Shown here piece by piece: positions 5,364-11,978 of a DNA stretch of 12,005 nt. The stretch comes from Acidimicrobiaceae bacterium (GTDB lineage: Bacteria; Actinomycetota; Acidimicrobiia; Acidimicrobiales; Acidimicrobiaceae), in NCBI GenBank assembly GCA_013044415.1, contig JABEUO010000219.1, forward strand, positions 1 to 12,005, read 5' to 3'. The notes beneath the pieces were generated by a model. The model saw nothing but the letters and a program-made list of their open reading frames with translations, searched no databases and was not told the DNA's origin. Made by a program: the position numbers and the translations under genes. The stretch's first letter is position 1, and each line of letters starts with the position of its first letter.

Positions 5364-6827
5364 TCAGAGCTGTAAAATAACGACCTTTGGCTCAGAAAAA
5401 GCCTCCAACACAGAGGTCCCACCGACCCGACCACGTCCGCTTAGGGTTCCCGAGCGACCGCCAAATGGAAGATGAGACTCCCAGAGATTGGTCGACGCAT
5501 TCACATTTACCCAACCGGCTTCCACCGACTCTGCATAAGCTAAGCCCCTGGCGAGGTCAGTCGTAAAGACGGCTGAAGTCAATCCGAATCCGAATCGATT
5601 AACCAATGAAATCGCCTCTTGGTCCGAAGAGATTTCCAAAATCGGAACTACCGGACCAAAGGTCTCAGAGGATGCTATAAGCATATCCGGACTGACCGAA
5701 TCGAGAATGGTCGCCTGGGCATAGAGGGTAGTGGGCAATCCGCCCTCCCTCTTGCCACCCTGGACCAACCGAGCACCTTTTGCGACCGCATCGCCTACGT
5801 GCTCGTCGAACTTATCGGCGCAGGCTTCGTTGTTCAGGGGTCCCATCGTGGTTTCGGGCGAAAATGGATCACCCAGGTTGATCGACTCCTTTGTCATAGA
5901 GACCACCATCTCCAAGAACTCCTCTTTCACCCCTTTATGTACGAGAAATAGCTCTCCTGCTGTGCAGCTCTGGCCAGCACACAAAAACGACGCGTCCATC
6001 ACAGCCCTGGCCGCCTTCTCAAGGTCTGCGTCCTCCAGAACTACAAATGGCCCATTCCCGCCAAGTTCGAGGATCTGTTTCTTGCCAGCTGCGCGGTATG
6101 CGATCTTCTCTCCGGTGGCCACTGAACCGACAAAACCGATTCCGTCCACTCCCGGATGTGCACATAGGGCGTCGCCCACTTCTGCGCCGAGTCCGGTCAC
6201 GAAGTTAAACACGCCCTCGGGAAAGCCGGCCTCGACAAAAACCTCAACCAATAGCGCCGAACACGCGGCGGTCGAAGGCGCTGGAATCCAAATAACCGAG
6301 TTTCCTGCGGCTAGTGCGGGGGCAAATACTTCCGCCCCCATCGTGTATGGCCAATTCCAGGGGCTAATAACTCCCACTACGCCTAGAGGCACTCGGTATT
6401 GCAATACCCGCCTCGTCGGGTCCACGGAATGTGGCATAGTACCGCTCTGTCGCTTGGCGTCTTCGGCGGCCATGGAGAAGTAGAGCACCAACTCGTCCAC
6501 TTCATCATAAGCCTCCTTTACGAGGGGCTTGCCCTGGTCATCTGTCAGTGCCCTAGCTAAGGTGTCCCTCTCGTCCGCTATAAGCTGGGATGCTTTAATC
6601 ATGACCTCTGCTCGATAGAAGGGGGACGCGCTCGCCCAGGCCTTTGACGCCCGACGAGCCGCTCCGACGGCGCGGTCGATATCGGCCGTGTTGCCTCGTG
6701 AAACGGTGGCAATTACCTTGCCACTCGATGGGCTGATCGACTGAATTCTATCTATGGAGCTCGACGACTGCCATTGCCCGTCGATATAGATTCCCCAGTC
6801 TCGTCCTAACTCGTGCTGAGCCGCCAC
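5364..6827 (-). CDS. NAD(P)-dependent aldehyde dehydrogenase
   Basis: A 487-residue member of the aldehyde dehydrogenase superfamily, which oxidises aldehydes to acids. Visible landmarks, numbered from GTG 6827, are SPWNWPYT with catalytic Asn158, the nucleotide-fold segment GFVGSVATG (231-239), LELGGNGP with general-base Glu254, GQSCTAGE with nucleophile Cys288, and ETFGPVVPI with Glu388. The C-terminal LPFGGRSGTLSGRGR matches the usual 'PFGG.K.SG.GR'. Two deviations stand out: the normally Lys-containing 'KPS/KPA' cofactor motif reads IWIPAPS (Ile181 in the Lys place), and 'GGK/GGS' reads GGN. The frame extends to TTG 6842, but GTG 6827 has GGAAGGGG five bases upstream, so I chose it. It lies 43 bases after the binding-protein gene with no terminator between, so it is probably co-transcribed with the quaternary-amine importer. 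A betaine- or trimethylaminobutyraldehyde-type substrate is plausible from context only. Confidence 0.92.
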   Translation of the reverse strand: MAAQHELGRDWGIYIDGQWQSSSSIDRIQSISPSSGKVIATVSRGNTADIDRAVGAARRASKAWASASPFYRAEVMIKASQLIADERDTLARALTDDQGKPLVKEAYDEVDELVLYFSMAAEDAKRQSGTMPHSVDPTRRVLQYRVPLGVVGVISPWNWPYTMGAEVFAPALAAGNSVIWIPAPSTAACSALLVEVFVEAGFPEGVFNFVTGLGAEVGDALCAHPGVDGIGFVGSVATGEKIAYRAAGKKQILELGGNGPFVVLEDADLEKAARAVMDASFLCAGQSCTAGELFLVHKGVKEEFLEMVVSMTKESINLGDPFSPETTMGPLNNEACADKFDEHVGDAVAKGARLVQGGKREGGLPTTLYAQATILDSVSPDMLIASSETFGPVVPILEISSDQEAISLVNRFGFGLTSAVFTTDLARGLAYAESVEAGWVNVNASTNLWESHLPFGGRSGTLSGRGRVGGTSVLEAFSEPKVVILQL

Positions 6828-6870
6828 GCGTACCCCTTCCAATCAAGCTTCAATAACTAACTAACTACCA

Positions 6871-7890
6871 CTACGTTCCCAGAACCGGGGCCTTCTTGGG
6901 CGTAGGTGCCCCGGTAAGCCAAGACTGAACCAACGACTGATGCGAATTGACAAACTTCGCAGCGGCGGCCGATCCACTCATCTTGTTAACAGCCATGTCG
7001 TAGGAGACAGAGTTCTGATCCGCTGCGGTCCAGTTGAAGGCCTGAATAAACTTCGCTACCGACGGTGCCGTGGTAGGAAGCTTTGAATTCATGATCTTGT
7101 ACAGGTAGTACGGAGGATACGCACAGTCGATCTTTGCCGCTGGTAGCTTTGCACACGCTTGGGTAAACGGAGGCAAGGCAACTTGGCTAAACGAATAGAC
7201 ATGGTTGAAGTACTGAGGCGTATACCAGTAGAAGATGATCGGCTTCTTTGCCTTGTACGCCGTCTCAATTTGAGACAACTGTGCCGCTTCGGAACCTGCG
7301 TAAACCACCTTCATATTAAGACCAAGTGTGTTGATTAGGGCGGCGTCATTAGTGACGTAGCTTGGCGCACCATCTAGGAACTCTCCCTGAGGAGCGGTCT
7401 GGGGGGTAACGAAGAGCTTCCAATCGGCCTTCACTCCTTGCCAGGTGGCCAGTTCTGGATGTTGTTTCAACAAGTAGGTCGGTATGTACCAGCCGATATT
7501 TCCGGTTGGACCTTCAAGACCGGCGTTAATGACCTCATGATTCCCTACGACATAGGTCTGATAGTGGTTGTAGTGTCCCCAGACCTCGAGTACCGCTGAA
7601 ACACTTCCAGATGCGGTAGCCGGCCAAGCGGGAATCTCCGCGAGGTCCAACAGCTTCACCGGGTAGTGCAGGTCCTTCTCGATGACATACTGGGCCACAA
7701 CATTATTGGCGAGCGACCCCTCCCACGAGTTCGTCACCAATGTGATCGTCGGCTTGGTAGCTGACGAAGAACTCGACGAAGAACTCGACGAAGACGATCC
7801 ACAAGCGCTTAGTAGAACCGTGCCTGCAGCTATAGCCCCGCCCCAGCGGACTAACCGCTTAAGTCGGGGAATCCTTGAACTTATTGACAT
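6871..7890 (-). CDS. proX: Glycine betaine/choline-type ABC transporter substrate-binding lipoprotein
   Basis: The extracellular solute receptor of the importer, 339 residues, OpuAC/ProX family. The N-terminus has basic residues (RLKRLVR), a hydrophobic stretch and the lipobox LLSAC with lipidated Cys30. A run of 12 Ser (32-43) tethers the domain to the membrane. The mature part carries family features: LVTNSWEGS (Trp56), VLEVWGHYNHYQ (Trp104), GPTGNIGWYIPTYLLKQHPEL (split across 127-147) and IIFYWYTPQYF (218-228). Such Trp and Tyr residues form the aromatic cage that binds quaternary ammonium groups in this family. Cys246 and Cys256 could form a disulfide. The exact ligand is unknown. The ATG at 7890 has GGGGGA eight bases upstream. 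The start overlaps by one base the stop of a short upstream ORF (TAATG). It sits downstream of the permease gene and upstream of the aldehyde dehydrogenase gene in the same orientation. Confidence 0.93.
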   Translation of the reverse strand: MSISSRIPRLKRLVRWGGAIAAGTVLLSACGSSSSSSSSSSSSATKPTITLVTNSWEGSLANNVVAQYVIEKDLHYPVKLLDLAEIPAWPATASGSVSAVLEVWGHYNHYQTYVVGNHEVINAGLEGPTGNIGWYIPTYLLKQHPELATWQGVKADWKLFVTPQTAPQGEFLDGAPSYVTNDAALINTLGLNMKVVYAGSEAAQLSQIETAYKAKKPIIFYWYTPQYFNHVYSFSQVALPPFTQACAKLPAAKIDCAYPPYYLYKIMNSKLPTTAPSVAKFIQAFNWTAADQNSVSYDMAVNKMSGSAAAAKFVNSHQSLVQSWLTGAPTPKKAPVLGT

Positions 7891-7949
7891 TATTTAGTTC
7901 CCCCTGTGATGAATCCCGCTACCGACTGCCACTCACAACTTGGCATCAT
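7890..7949 (-). CDS. Possible 19-aa leader peptide ahead of the binding-protein gene
   Basis: ATG at 7949-7947 (a second ATG follows directly) begins a 19-codon frame, MMPSCEWQSVAGFITGGTK. It ends in TAA whose last base is the first base of the binding-protein ATG (TAATG). Its Shine-Dalgarno, GGAGGAGGG (minus strand, 7967-7959), nine bases upstream, is stronger than that of the binding-protein gene. Translation could raise or condition expression of the lipoprotein by coupling. The same frame is open back to TTG 8084 (64 codons), but only the ATG has a good ribosome site. The short length makes chance a real alternative. Confidence 0.35.
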   Translation of the reverse strand: MMPSCEWQSVAGFITGGTK

Positions 7950-7958
7950 GTATGGATT

Positions 7959-7967
7959 CCCTCCTCC
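7959..7967 (-). promoter_or_regulatory. Strong Shine-Dalgarno sequence GGAGGAGGG
   Basis: Reading leftward, 7967-7959 is GGAGGAGGG, near-perfect complementarity to the 16S rRNA 3' end, nine bases before the ATG of the 19-codon frame and about 70 bases before the binding-protein start. It is too far away to serve the binding-protein gene directly. Confidence 0.5.
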
Positions 7968-8100
7968 GTAGCCCTTTTGAGCTACACTTTGTAGACGACT
8001 TTCCAAAGACCCCACCCAGTCGACCCAGCAACAATCTGCCTGAGTCAAAACGTCGTTAGAGTGTGACCAACTACGAACATCCAACGTCTAGTCCCTGTGG

Positions 8101-8130
8101 AAAAGAACGCTGGCGAAAACGCAATTTCGC
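8101..8130 (-). terminator. Weak hairpin after the permease gene, possible attenuator
   Basis: GCGAAA (8113-8118) and TTTCGC (8125-8130) form a 6-bp stem with a 6-nt loop. Reading on the minus strand it starts 6 bases after the permease stop and is followed by CAGCGTTCTTTT. In the 246-bp gap between permease and binding-protein genes it could partly end transcription or stabilise one part of the message. The stem is short and the T run displaced. Confidence 0.35.
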
Positions 8131-8136
8131 TTGCCC

Positions 8137-10152
8137 TCAGCTCCTCCTCCCTGCCGGACGCCCTTGCGTCAAGCGATCGAAAACGATTCCTAAAACTACA
8201 ATTGCCAAACCGGCAGAAAGTCCGAGACCAAATTCGTCTCGACCTAGTCCGACGACCACGTCGTATCCGAGACCACCGGCACCGACTAGACCGGCGACGA
8301 TCACCTCAGCCAGAACCAACATGATCGTCTGGTTGATTGCGAGAACTATCGTGGGTCGTGCCGCCGGTAGTTCGACCTTGCGAAGCATCTGGAAACGGGT
8401 AGCCCCAAAGGAGTTTCCAGCCTCGATCATGTCGACCTTTATCTGTCTCAATCCGAGGTTGGTCAGTCTTACAGCCGGAGCCAGTGCATACACGAAAGAA
8501 GCTGTCACGCCGGCCATATTTCCGACGCTGAAGAACAGCACTACCGGTATGAGGTAGACAAAGGCCGGCATCGTCTGCAACACATCGAGGATCGGCCTAA
8601 GCACTTTCTCCAATGGTGGCCACCAATAAGCGGCAATTCCCAGCGGAATTCCGATTACTACACAGAGAACAAGCGCCACCAACACTTGCGACAAGGTCAC
8701 CGAAGCATCGGTCCACATTCCCAATAGTCCAATTGCCGTTACTCCGATGGAGACCAAGACGGCCCTACGCCACCCGGCTATCAGGTACCCGATTACCCCG
8801 GTCCCGAAGACGGCGAGCCACCATGGGAAATCTCCGATGATCCTGGTTAGCGGATTTAGAATCTCGAGCGTGGTGAAGGAGCTGAGGTTGGACGTCCCGC
8901 CGATGACCGGAATGGAAGAAAAATGGTAGAGGTGGCTCTGGAGGAAACTCAAAAAGGAGTTGACTGGGGCCGAAAGGGAGAGTGAAAGGCCCGCTGGGAA
9001 GGATCCGCCGCCGCCAACAACGTTTCCAAGCGCAATCGCAATTATCACCAGCGCTCCAACTGCTATCCGTAGATTCCTCGGGCTGATCAGCTGTCTCTGA
9101 CCCTTTGTGCTTACGTTCCTACCGACGTTCTCGGCTACAGCGCTAACTATCCGATCGAGGATCATCGCCATAAAGACGATCGCCACTCCGGCGGTGAGTG
9201 CGTCGCCGACGTCGACGATGTTCAAAGCCTGCAAAATGGGGTCGCCCAGCCCACCGGTCCCCACCAAGGAGGCGATAACTACGACCGAAAGCGCCATCAT
9301 TATGACCTGATTAATGCCCAGGACGATCGGCTTAAGCGCCATCGGCAACTGTACTTTCCTAAGAAGTTGCCACTTATTGGAGCCGAACGACTTCCCGGCC
9401 TCAACAGTTTCATAGGGTACGGAATGAATTCCGAGCATCGTGAGGCGGATCACTGGTGCGATCGCATATATCACCGTTGCGATTATCCCGCCAGAATTAC
9501 CGATCCCAAAGAGAAGAACTATTGGAACGAGGTAGGCATAAGCGGGAAGCATCTGCATAAGATCCAAAATCGGTCTGATCGCCTCTTCGACCACCCTCGA
9601 AGCGGCGGCTGCGATTCCCAATGGAACCCCCAGGACAACCGATATCAGCACCGCAACGCTCATCAGCGCCAAAGTGGACATACTCGCCGACCAAAGGCCG
9701 ATTAATCCGAAGTAGAACATCGCTATCACGACAAATATTGCAACCCGCCACTTGCCTGCTAATACCGCAGTCCCGGCGAAAAGCGCAATTACCCCAGGCC
9801 AAGACAGCCAATTCAGCAGATCGGTAACGGCATTCACCGAATTTCCGAGCCAATTACCGATAGGAGTCAAAAAATGTACAAAGAATGGTGCGGTGTTCTG
9901 ATGAATTGTGATCCAGTTGGCAACCGAGTTAAACCACGTGGTTACGTTCGGTACCCAGCTCGTAGGAAAACCCGATTGAAATCCACCGTAGATCGCAGAT
10001 ATCACCATCGCAAGGAGAAGGACAAAAAGCCCCGTATATGGCCGCTGCAGCAACTTGGCAGCCACAACCTTGTTGGCCCTTGCGCTTGGGGGAAGTTGCT
10101 CTGGCTTTTGAACCACCTCTGCCCGCTCGTTAGATTCGGCTACCACCGTCAC
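8137..10152 (-). CDS. proW: Fused double permease of a glycine betaine/choline-type ABC importer
   Basis: A 671-residue integral membrane protein made of two ProW/OpuAB-like units in tandem, about twice the length of a single-unit permease. Each unit has an N-terminal hydrophobic helix, an outer loop, two or three further helices and a BPD_transp_1 core. The core repeats are clear: GVPLGIAAAASRVVEE / GIPLGIAAYWWPPLEK, RPILDLMQMLPAYAYLVP / RPILDVLQTMPAFVYLIP, and the ATPase-coupling EAA loops EAGKSFGSNKWQLLRKVQLP (251-270) and EAGNSFGATRFQMLRKVELP (577-596). One polypeptide can thus supply both halves of the pore. Fused permeases of this type are known in actinobacteria and proteobacteria. The start is GTG 10152, overlapping the ATPase stop by four bases (GTGA), so translation is coupled. 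The Ser/Glu-rich first 30 residues are cytoplasmic and not conserved. The binding-protein gene follows after a 246-bp gap. Confidence 0.93.
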   Translation of the reverse strand: MTVVAESNERAEVVQKPEQLPPSARANKVVAAKLLQRPYTGLFVLLLAMVISAIYGGFQSGFPTSWVPNVTTWFNSVANWITIHQNTAPFFVHFLTPIGNWLGNSVNAVTDLLNWLSWPGVIALFAGTAVLAGKWRVAIFVVIAMFYFGLIGLWSASMSTLALMSVAVLISVVLGVPLGIAAAASRVVEEAIRPILDLMQMLPAYAYLVPIVLLFGIGNSGGIIATVIYAIAPVIRLTMLGIHSVPYETVEAGKSFGSNKWQLLRKVQLPMALKPIVLGINQVIMMALSVVVIASLVGTGGLGDPILQALNIVDVGDALTAGVAIVFMAMILDRIVSAVAENVGRNVSTKGQRQLISPRNLRIAVGALVIIAIALGNVVGGGGSFPAGLSLSLSAPVNSFLSFLQSHLYHFSSIPVIGGTSNLSSFTTLEILNPLTRIIGDFPWWLAVFGTGVIGYLIAGWRRAVLVSIGVTAIGLLGMWTDASVTLSQVLVALVLCVVIGIPLGIAAYWWPPLEKVLRPILDVLQTMPAFVYLIPVVLFFSVGNMAGVTASFVYALAPAVRLTNLGLRQIKVDMIEAGNSFGATRFQMLRKVELPAARPTIVLAINQTIMLVLAEVIVAGLVGAGGLGYDVVVGLGRDEFGLGLSAGLAIVVLGIVFDRLTQGRPAGRRS

Positions 10153-11255
10153 TTTGCTACTTCCTCCCTCCAGTTGGCAGGCGTAGTAAGCATTTCGTCC
10201 TCATTCAGAGCTGAATCTGGGGGTCCATCATTGATAGCAGCCAGGACGGACCTACGGTCCAATTCTCCGATCAGCCTGCCGTCGGAATCGACAACACCGA
10301 CTGGGAGTTCGGAGGCCAGTACGACAGGAAGTACACCTTGTAGCAGGGTTGTCGGCGGGACTACTCGGTCCTCGTAGGAAGAGAGACTTGGGTATCTTGG
10401 AGCTTGCATCGCCCACCTTGCAGTGAGCACTTTTGAACGCGACACGTCCCTGGTAAACGCAGCTACATATGCATCTTTGGGCGAACCCACGACTTCCTCC
10501 GGGGTTCCAACCTGAACAAAGGCACCATTGCGCATGATCGCTATGCGGTCACCAAGCTTCAGGGCCTCGTCCAGGTCATGGCTCACAAAGACCACTGTCT
10601 TATGAAGCTGTTCTTGGAGGTGAATGACTTGATCCTGCATCTCCCTGCGAATAAGTGGGTCCAAGGCACTGAAAGCTTCGTCGAAAAGGAGCACCTCTGG
10701 GTCCACCGCAAGCGCCCGGGCAAGTCCCACCCTCTGCTGCATTCCCCCAGATAGCTCACTCGGGTAAGAGTTTCCGAATCCACTCAATCCAACAATCTGC
10801 AGAAGTTCATCGACCTTGCGGTAGCGATCGGCCTTCTTTACGCCCTGTATTTCGAGCCCAAAAGCGACATTATCTACCACTCGTCGATGGGGAAAGAGCG
10901 CAAACTGCTGAAACACCATAGAGACGTTGTGTCTCCTAATATCCCGTAGCTGGTTCTTATCCGCCTTGCGTACGTCACGCTGGCAGAGTTCAATCTCGCC
11001 TGCGTCGACATCCACTAGCCTCGTTAGCGAACGGATTAAAGTCGACTTCCCGGAACCAGACAAGCCCATAACCACAAACACCTCGCCCCGAGCGACCTCG
11101 AAAGAGACATCCCTTATGGCTACGACACAACCGGTCTTCTCCTGCAGTTCCGCTGGCGGAAGGCTCGTATCTGGTGAGCCCACCAGATTCGCACCCTTTG
11201 GCCCAAAAACCTTCCAGAGGTTCTTGCACGAAATCTGAATCTGACTCTTCTCCAA
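10149..11255 (-). CDS. proV: ATP-binding subunit of a glycine betaine/choline-type ABC importer
   Basis: A 368-residue ABC ATPase of the ProV/OpuAA type that powers uptake through the fused permease. Motifs are intact: Walker A GLSGSGKST (64-72), Q-loop Gln116 or Gln117 in VFQQFALFPHR, signature LSGGMQQR (168-175), Walker B VLLFDE with catalytic Glu193, D-loop SALD (196-199) and H-loop His226. The long insertion between the first strand and VVAIRDVSF (about residues 15-45) is typical of this subfamily. The C-terminal region (about 270-368) contains one clear CBS-like repeat, LPVGVVDSDGRLIGELDRRS (317-336). ProV and OpuAA usually have two CBS repeats that sense ionic strength or c-di-AMP, so this one appears shortened or diverged. 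The TTG start at 11255 is preceded by AGGGGGG (11269-11263) at seven bases. It is the first gene of the operon, behind a structured leader. Exact substrate is not determined by this subunit. Confidence 0.93.
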   Translation of the reverse strand: MEKSQIQISCKNLWKVFGPKGANLVGSPDTSLPPAELQEKTGCVVAIRDVSFEVARGEVFVVMGLSGSGKSTLIRSLTRLVDVDAGEIELCQRDVRKADKNQLRDIRRHNVSMVFQQFALFPHRRVVDNVAFGLEIQGVKKADRYRKVDELLQIVGLSGFGNSYPSELSGGMQQRVGLARALAVDPEVLLFDEAFSALDPLIRREMQDQVIHLQEQLHKTVVFVSHDLDEALKLGDRIAIMRNGAFVQVGTPEEVVGSPKDAYVAAFTRDVSRSKVLTARWAMQAPRYPSLSSYEDRVVPPTTLLQGVLPVVLASELPVGVVDSDGRLIGELDRRSVLAAINDGPPDSALNEDEMLTTPANWREEVAK

Positions 11256-11400
11256 CCGGTGACCCCCCTACTGAGTCGGTATGGAACGCCGCAGCCACTT
11301 TCAGATCTCCATAGCTCGGATACCTGAAAGTAGCCATTACGAACTCAAAAACTACTGCCAGCAAATCCGTCGGGTAACCGCCTATGCGCTACCGACTCAC
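11256..11400 (-). ncRNA. Structured 5' leader of the transporter operon, riboswitch-like
   Basis: Read as minus-strand RNA, UGAGUCGGUA (11399-11390) pairs perfectly with UACCGACUCA (11281-11272), a 10-bp helix enclosing 108 nt. Inside it, GGCUACUUUCAG (11335-11324) pairs with CUGAAAGUGGCU (11304-11293), 12 pairs including two G-U, with a 19-nt loop. Two bases after the closing helix comes the Shine-Dalgarno AGGGGGG (11269-11263). GACUC in the closing helix (11277-11273) can instead pair with GGGUC (11265-11261), and ACC (11280-11278) with GGU at the start codon, which would mask the Shine-Dalgarno. This mutually exclusive pairing suggests translational control with the closing helix as the ON form. 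I could not match it to glycine, SAM, cobalamin, TPP, guanidine or ydaO-type (c-di-AMP) consensus sequences. Folding is by eye only. Confidence 0.45.
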
Positions 11401-11404
11401 CCCA

Positions 11405-11410
11405 ATTATT
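11405..11410 (-). promoter_or_regulatory. Candidate -10 element AATAAT of the transporter operon
   Basis: AATAAT on the minus strand (11410-11405) lies about seven bases before the first base of the leader closing helix (11399), so the RNA would begin with that helix. No good -35 hexamer is visible at the usual distance, so the promoter may need an activator or another sigma factor. Confidence 0.25.
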
Positions 11411-11429
11411 TGCTGACCTAACAAATAAC

Positions 11430-11442
11430 ATACCACTGGTAT
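11430..11442. promoter_or_regulatory. 13-bp palindrome ATACCACTGGTAT, candidate operator
   Basis: ATACCA and TGGTAT flank a single central base, a perfect inverted repeat. It lies 20 bases upstream of the AATAAT element, where the -35 region of the transporter promoter would be. Short symmetric sites of this sort are typical for dimeric repressors such as GntR- or TetR-family proteins. No regulator gene is present in the window. Confidence 0.4.
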
Positions 11443-11825
11443 ATCATCGATCCGCAGAGACTCCTACCATATACATCAACTTTCTTAAACATCGCTGCAC
11501 AAACGGCGGCGCCAAACTCGATTTCCATCCGCCCGTTTCGCACATTCTTCCCAATTGTGCCCCGCATATCCTGCGAACCTTCGGAAAAGGGGGTTCGGAA
11601 CGGCTAAGGACTCACCAACTTTCTACTTAAAGCAAATTAAAGCAGAAATTGCGGATATTTTCTTGCCCATTTGAGATTTGACCTCCGCCCGCTTCGGAGT
11701 TACCACGTTCGCATGGCCTATCTTGTGAAGCTATGACCTTTTTGATATCGCTGGCTCCGACTCTGACCTCACTCGATGAGCCGAACTGAGTCACAAGGCC
11801 TCGTCAGTCCATTAACAAGCTCTGT

Positions 11826-11864
11826 TGACTTCCTCTGCTGACTTCCTCTGCTGACTTGCTCTGC
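11826..11864. repeat. 13-bp tandem repeat, three copies
   Basis: TGACTTCCTCTGC is repeated exactly at 11826-11838 and 11839-11851, and with one change (TGACTTGCTCTGC) at 11852-11864. The unit length is not a multiple of three and the region is non-coding. No spacers are present, so it is not a CRISPR array. Confidence 0.9.
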
Positions 11865-11889
11865 CTGATCAGTAGGTCAAAACGGTGGT

Positions 11890-11910
11890 TGGCCATTGGA
11901 GCAATGGCCA
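11890..11910. repeat. Perfect 9-bp hairpin TGGCCATTG-GAG-CAATGGCCA
   Basis: The arms 11890-11898 and 11902-11910 are perfectly complementary around a three-base loop. There is no T tract on the plus strand. On the minus strand the hairpin is followed by ACCACCGTTTTG, which is weak for termination. It may be a terminator for a gene outside the window, a protein-binding site or part of a repeat element. Confidence 0.6.
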
Positions 11911-11945
11911 CTGGGGATCCTGGGAAGAACCACGACGCTAGCAAA

Positions 11946-11978
11946 CCTCTGCAATAGGTCAGCTTCGACCCGATGAGC
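11946..11978. repeat. Second copy of an intergenic repeat (see 5274-5304)
   Basis: CCTCTGCAAT (11946-11955), AGCTTCGACCC (11961-11971) and a nearby GAGC recur in the same order and nearly the same spacing at 5274-5304. Both copies are intergenic and in the same orientation. Two short shared blocks are suggestive, not conclusive. Confidence 0.4.

Noticed and set aside
5731..6483. A 250-codon open frame on the plus strand inside the aldehyde dehydrogenase gene
   Set aside because: It is antisense to a gene with all catalytic motifs. It is rich in Pro, Ser and Thr as expected for a shadow frame and has no family features.
7763..7798. 12-bp direct repeat (GACGAAGAACTC) as a separate repeat element
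   Set aside because: It lies within the binding-protein gene and simply encodes part of the poly-Ser tether.
7890..8084. The full 64-codon frame upstream of the binding-protein gene
   Set aside because: Its TTG start has no good ribosome site and the peptide is not family-like. Only the 3' part from the ATG at 7949 has a strong Shine-Dalgarno, so only that part is listed.
8063..8557. A 164-codon plus-strand open frame over the 3' end of the permease gene
   Set aside because: It is antisense to the conserved permease core. It has a Pro/Arg/Thr-rich composition and no recognisable domain.
10990..11364. A 124-codon minus-strand frame overlapping the start of the ATPase gene
   Set aside because: It is in another frame of the same strand as a gene with an intact Walker A motif, and it crosses the structured leader.
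11574..11597. tRNA T-arm-like sequence around GGGGGTTCGGAAC
   Set aside because: No acceptor, D or anticodon stems could be assembled around it. It is better explained as a simple imperfect hairpin.
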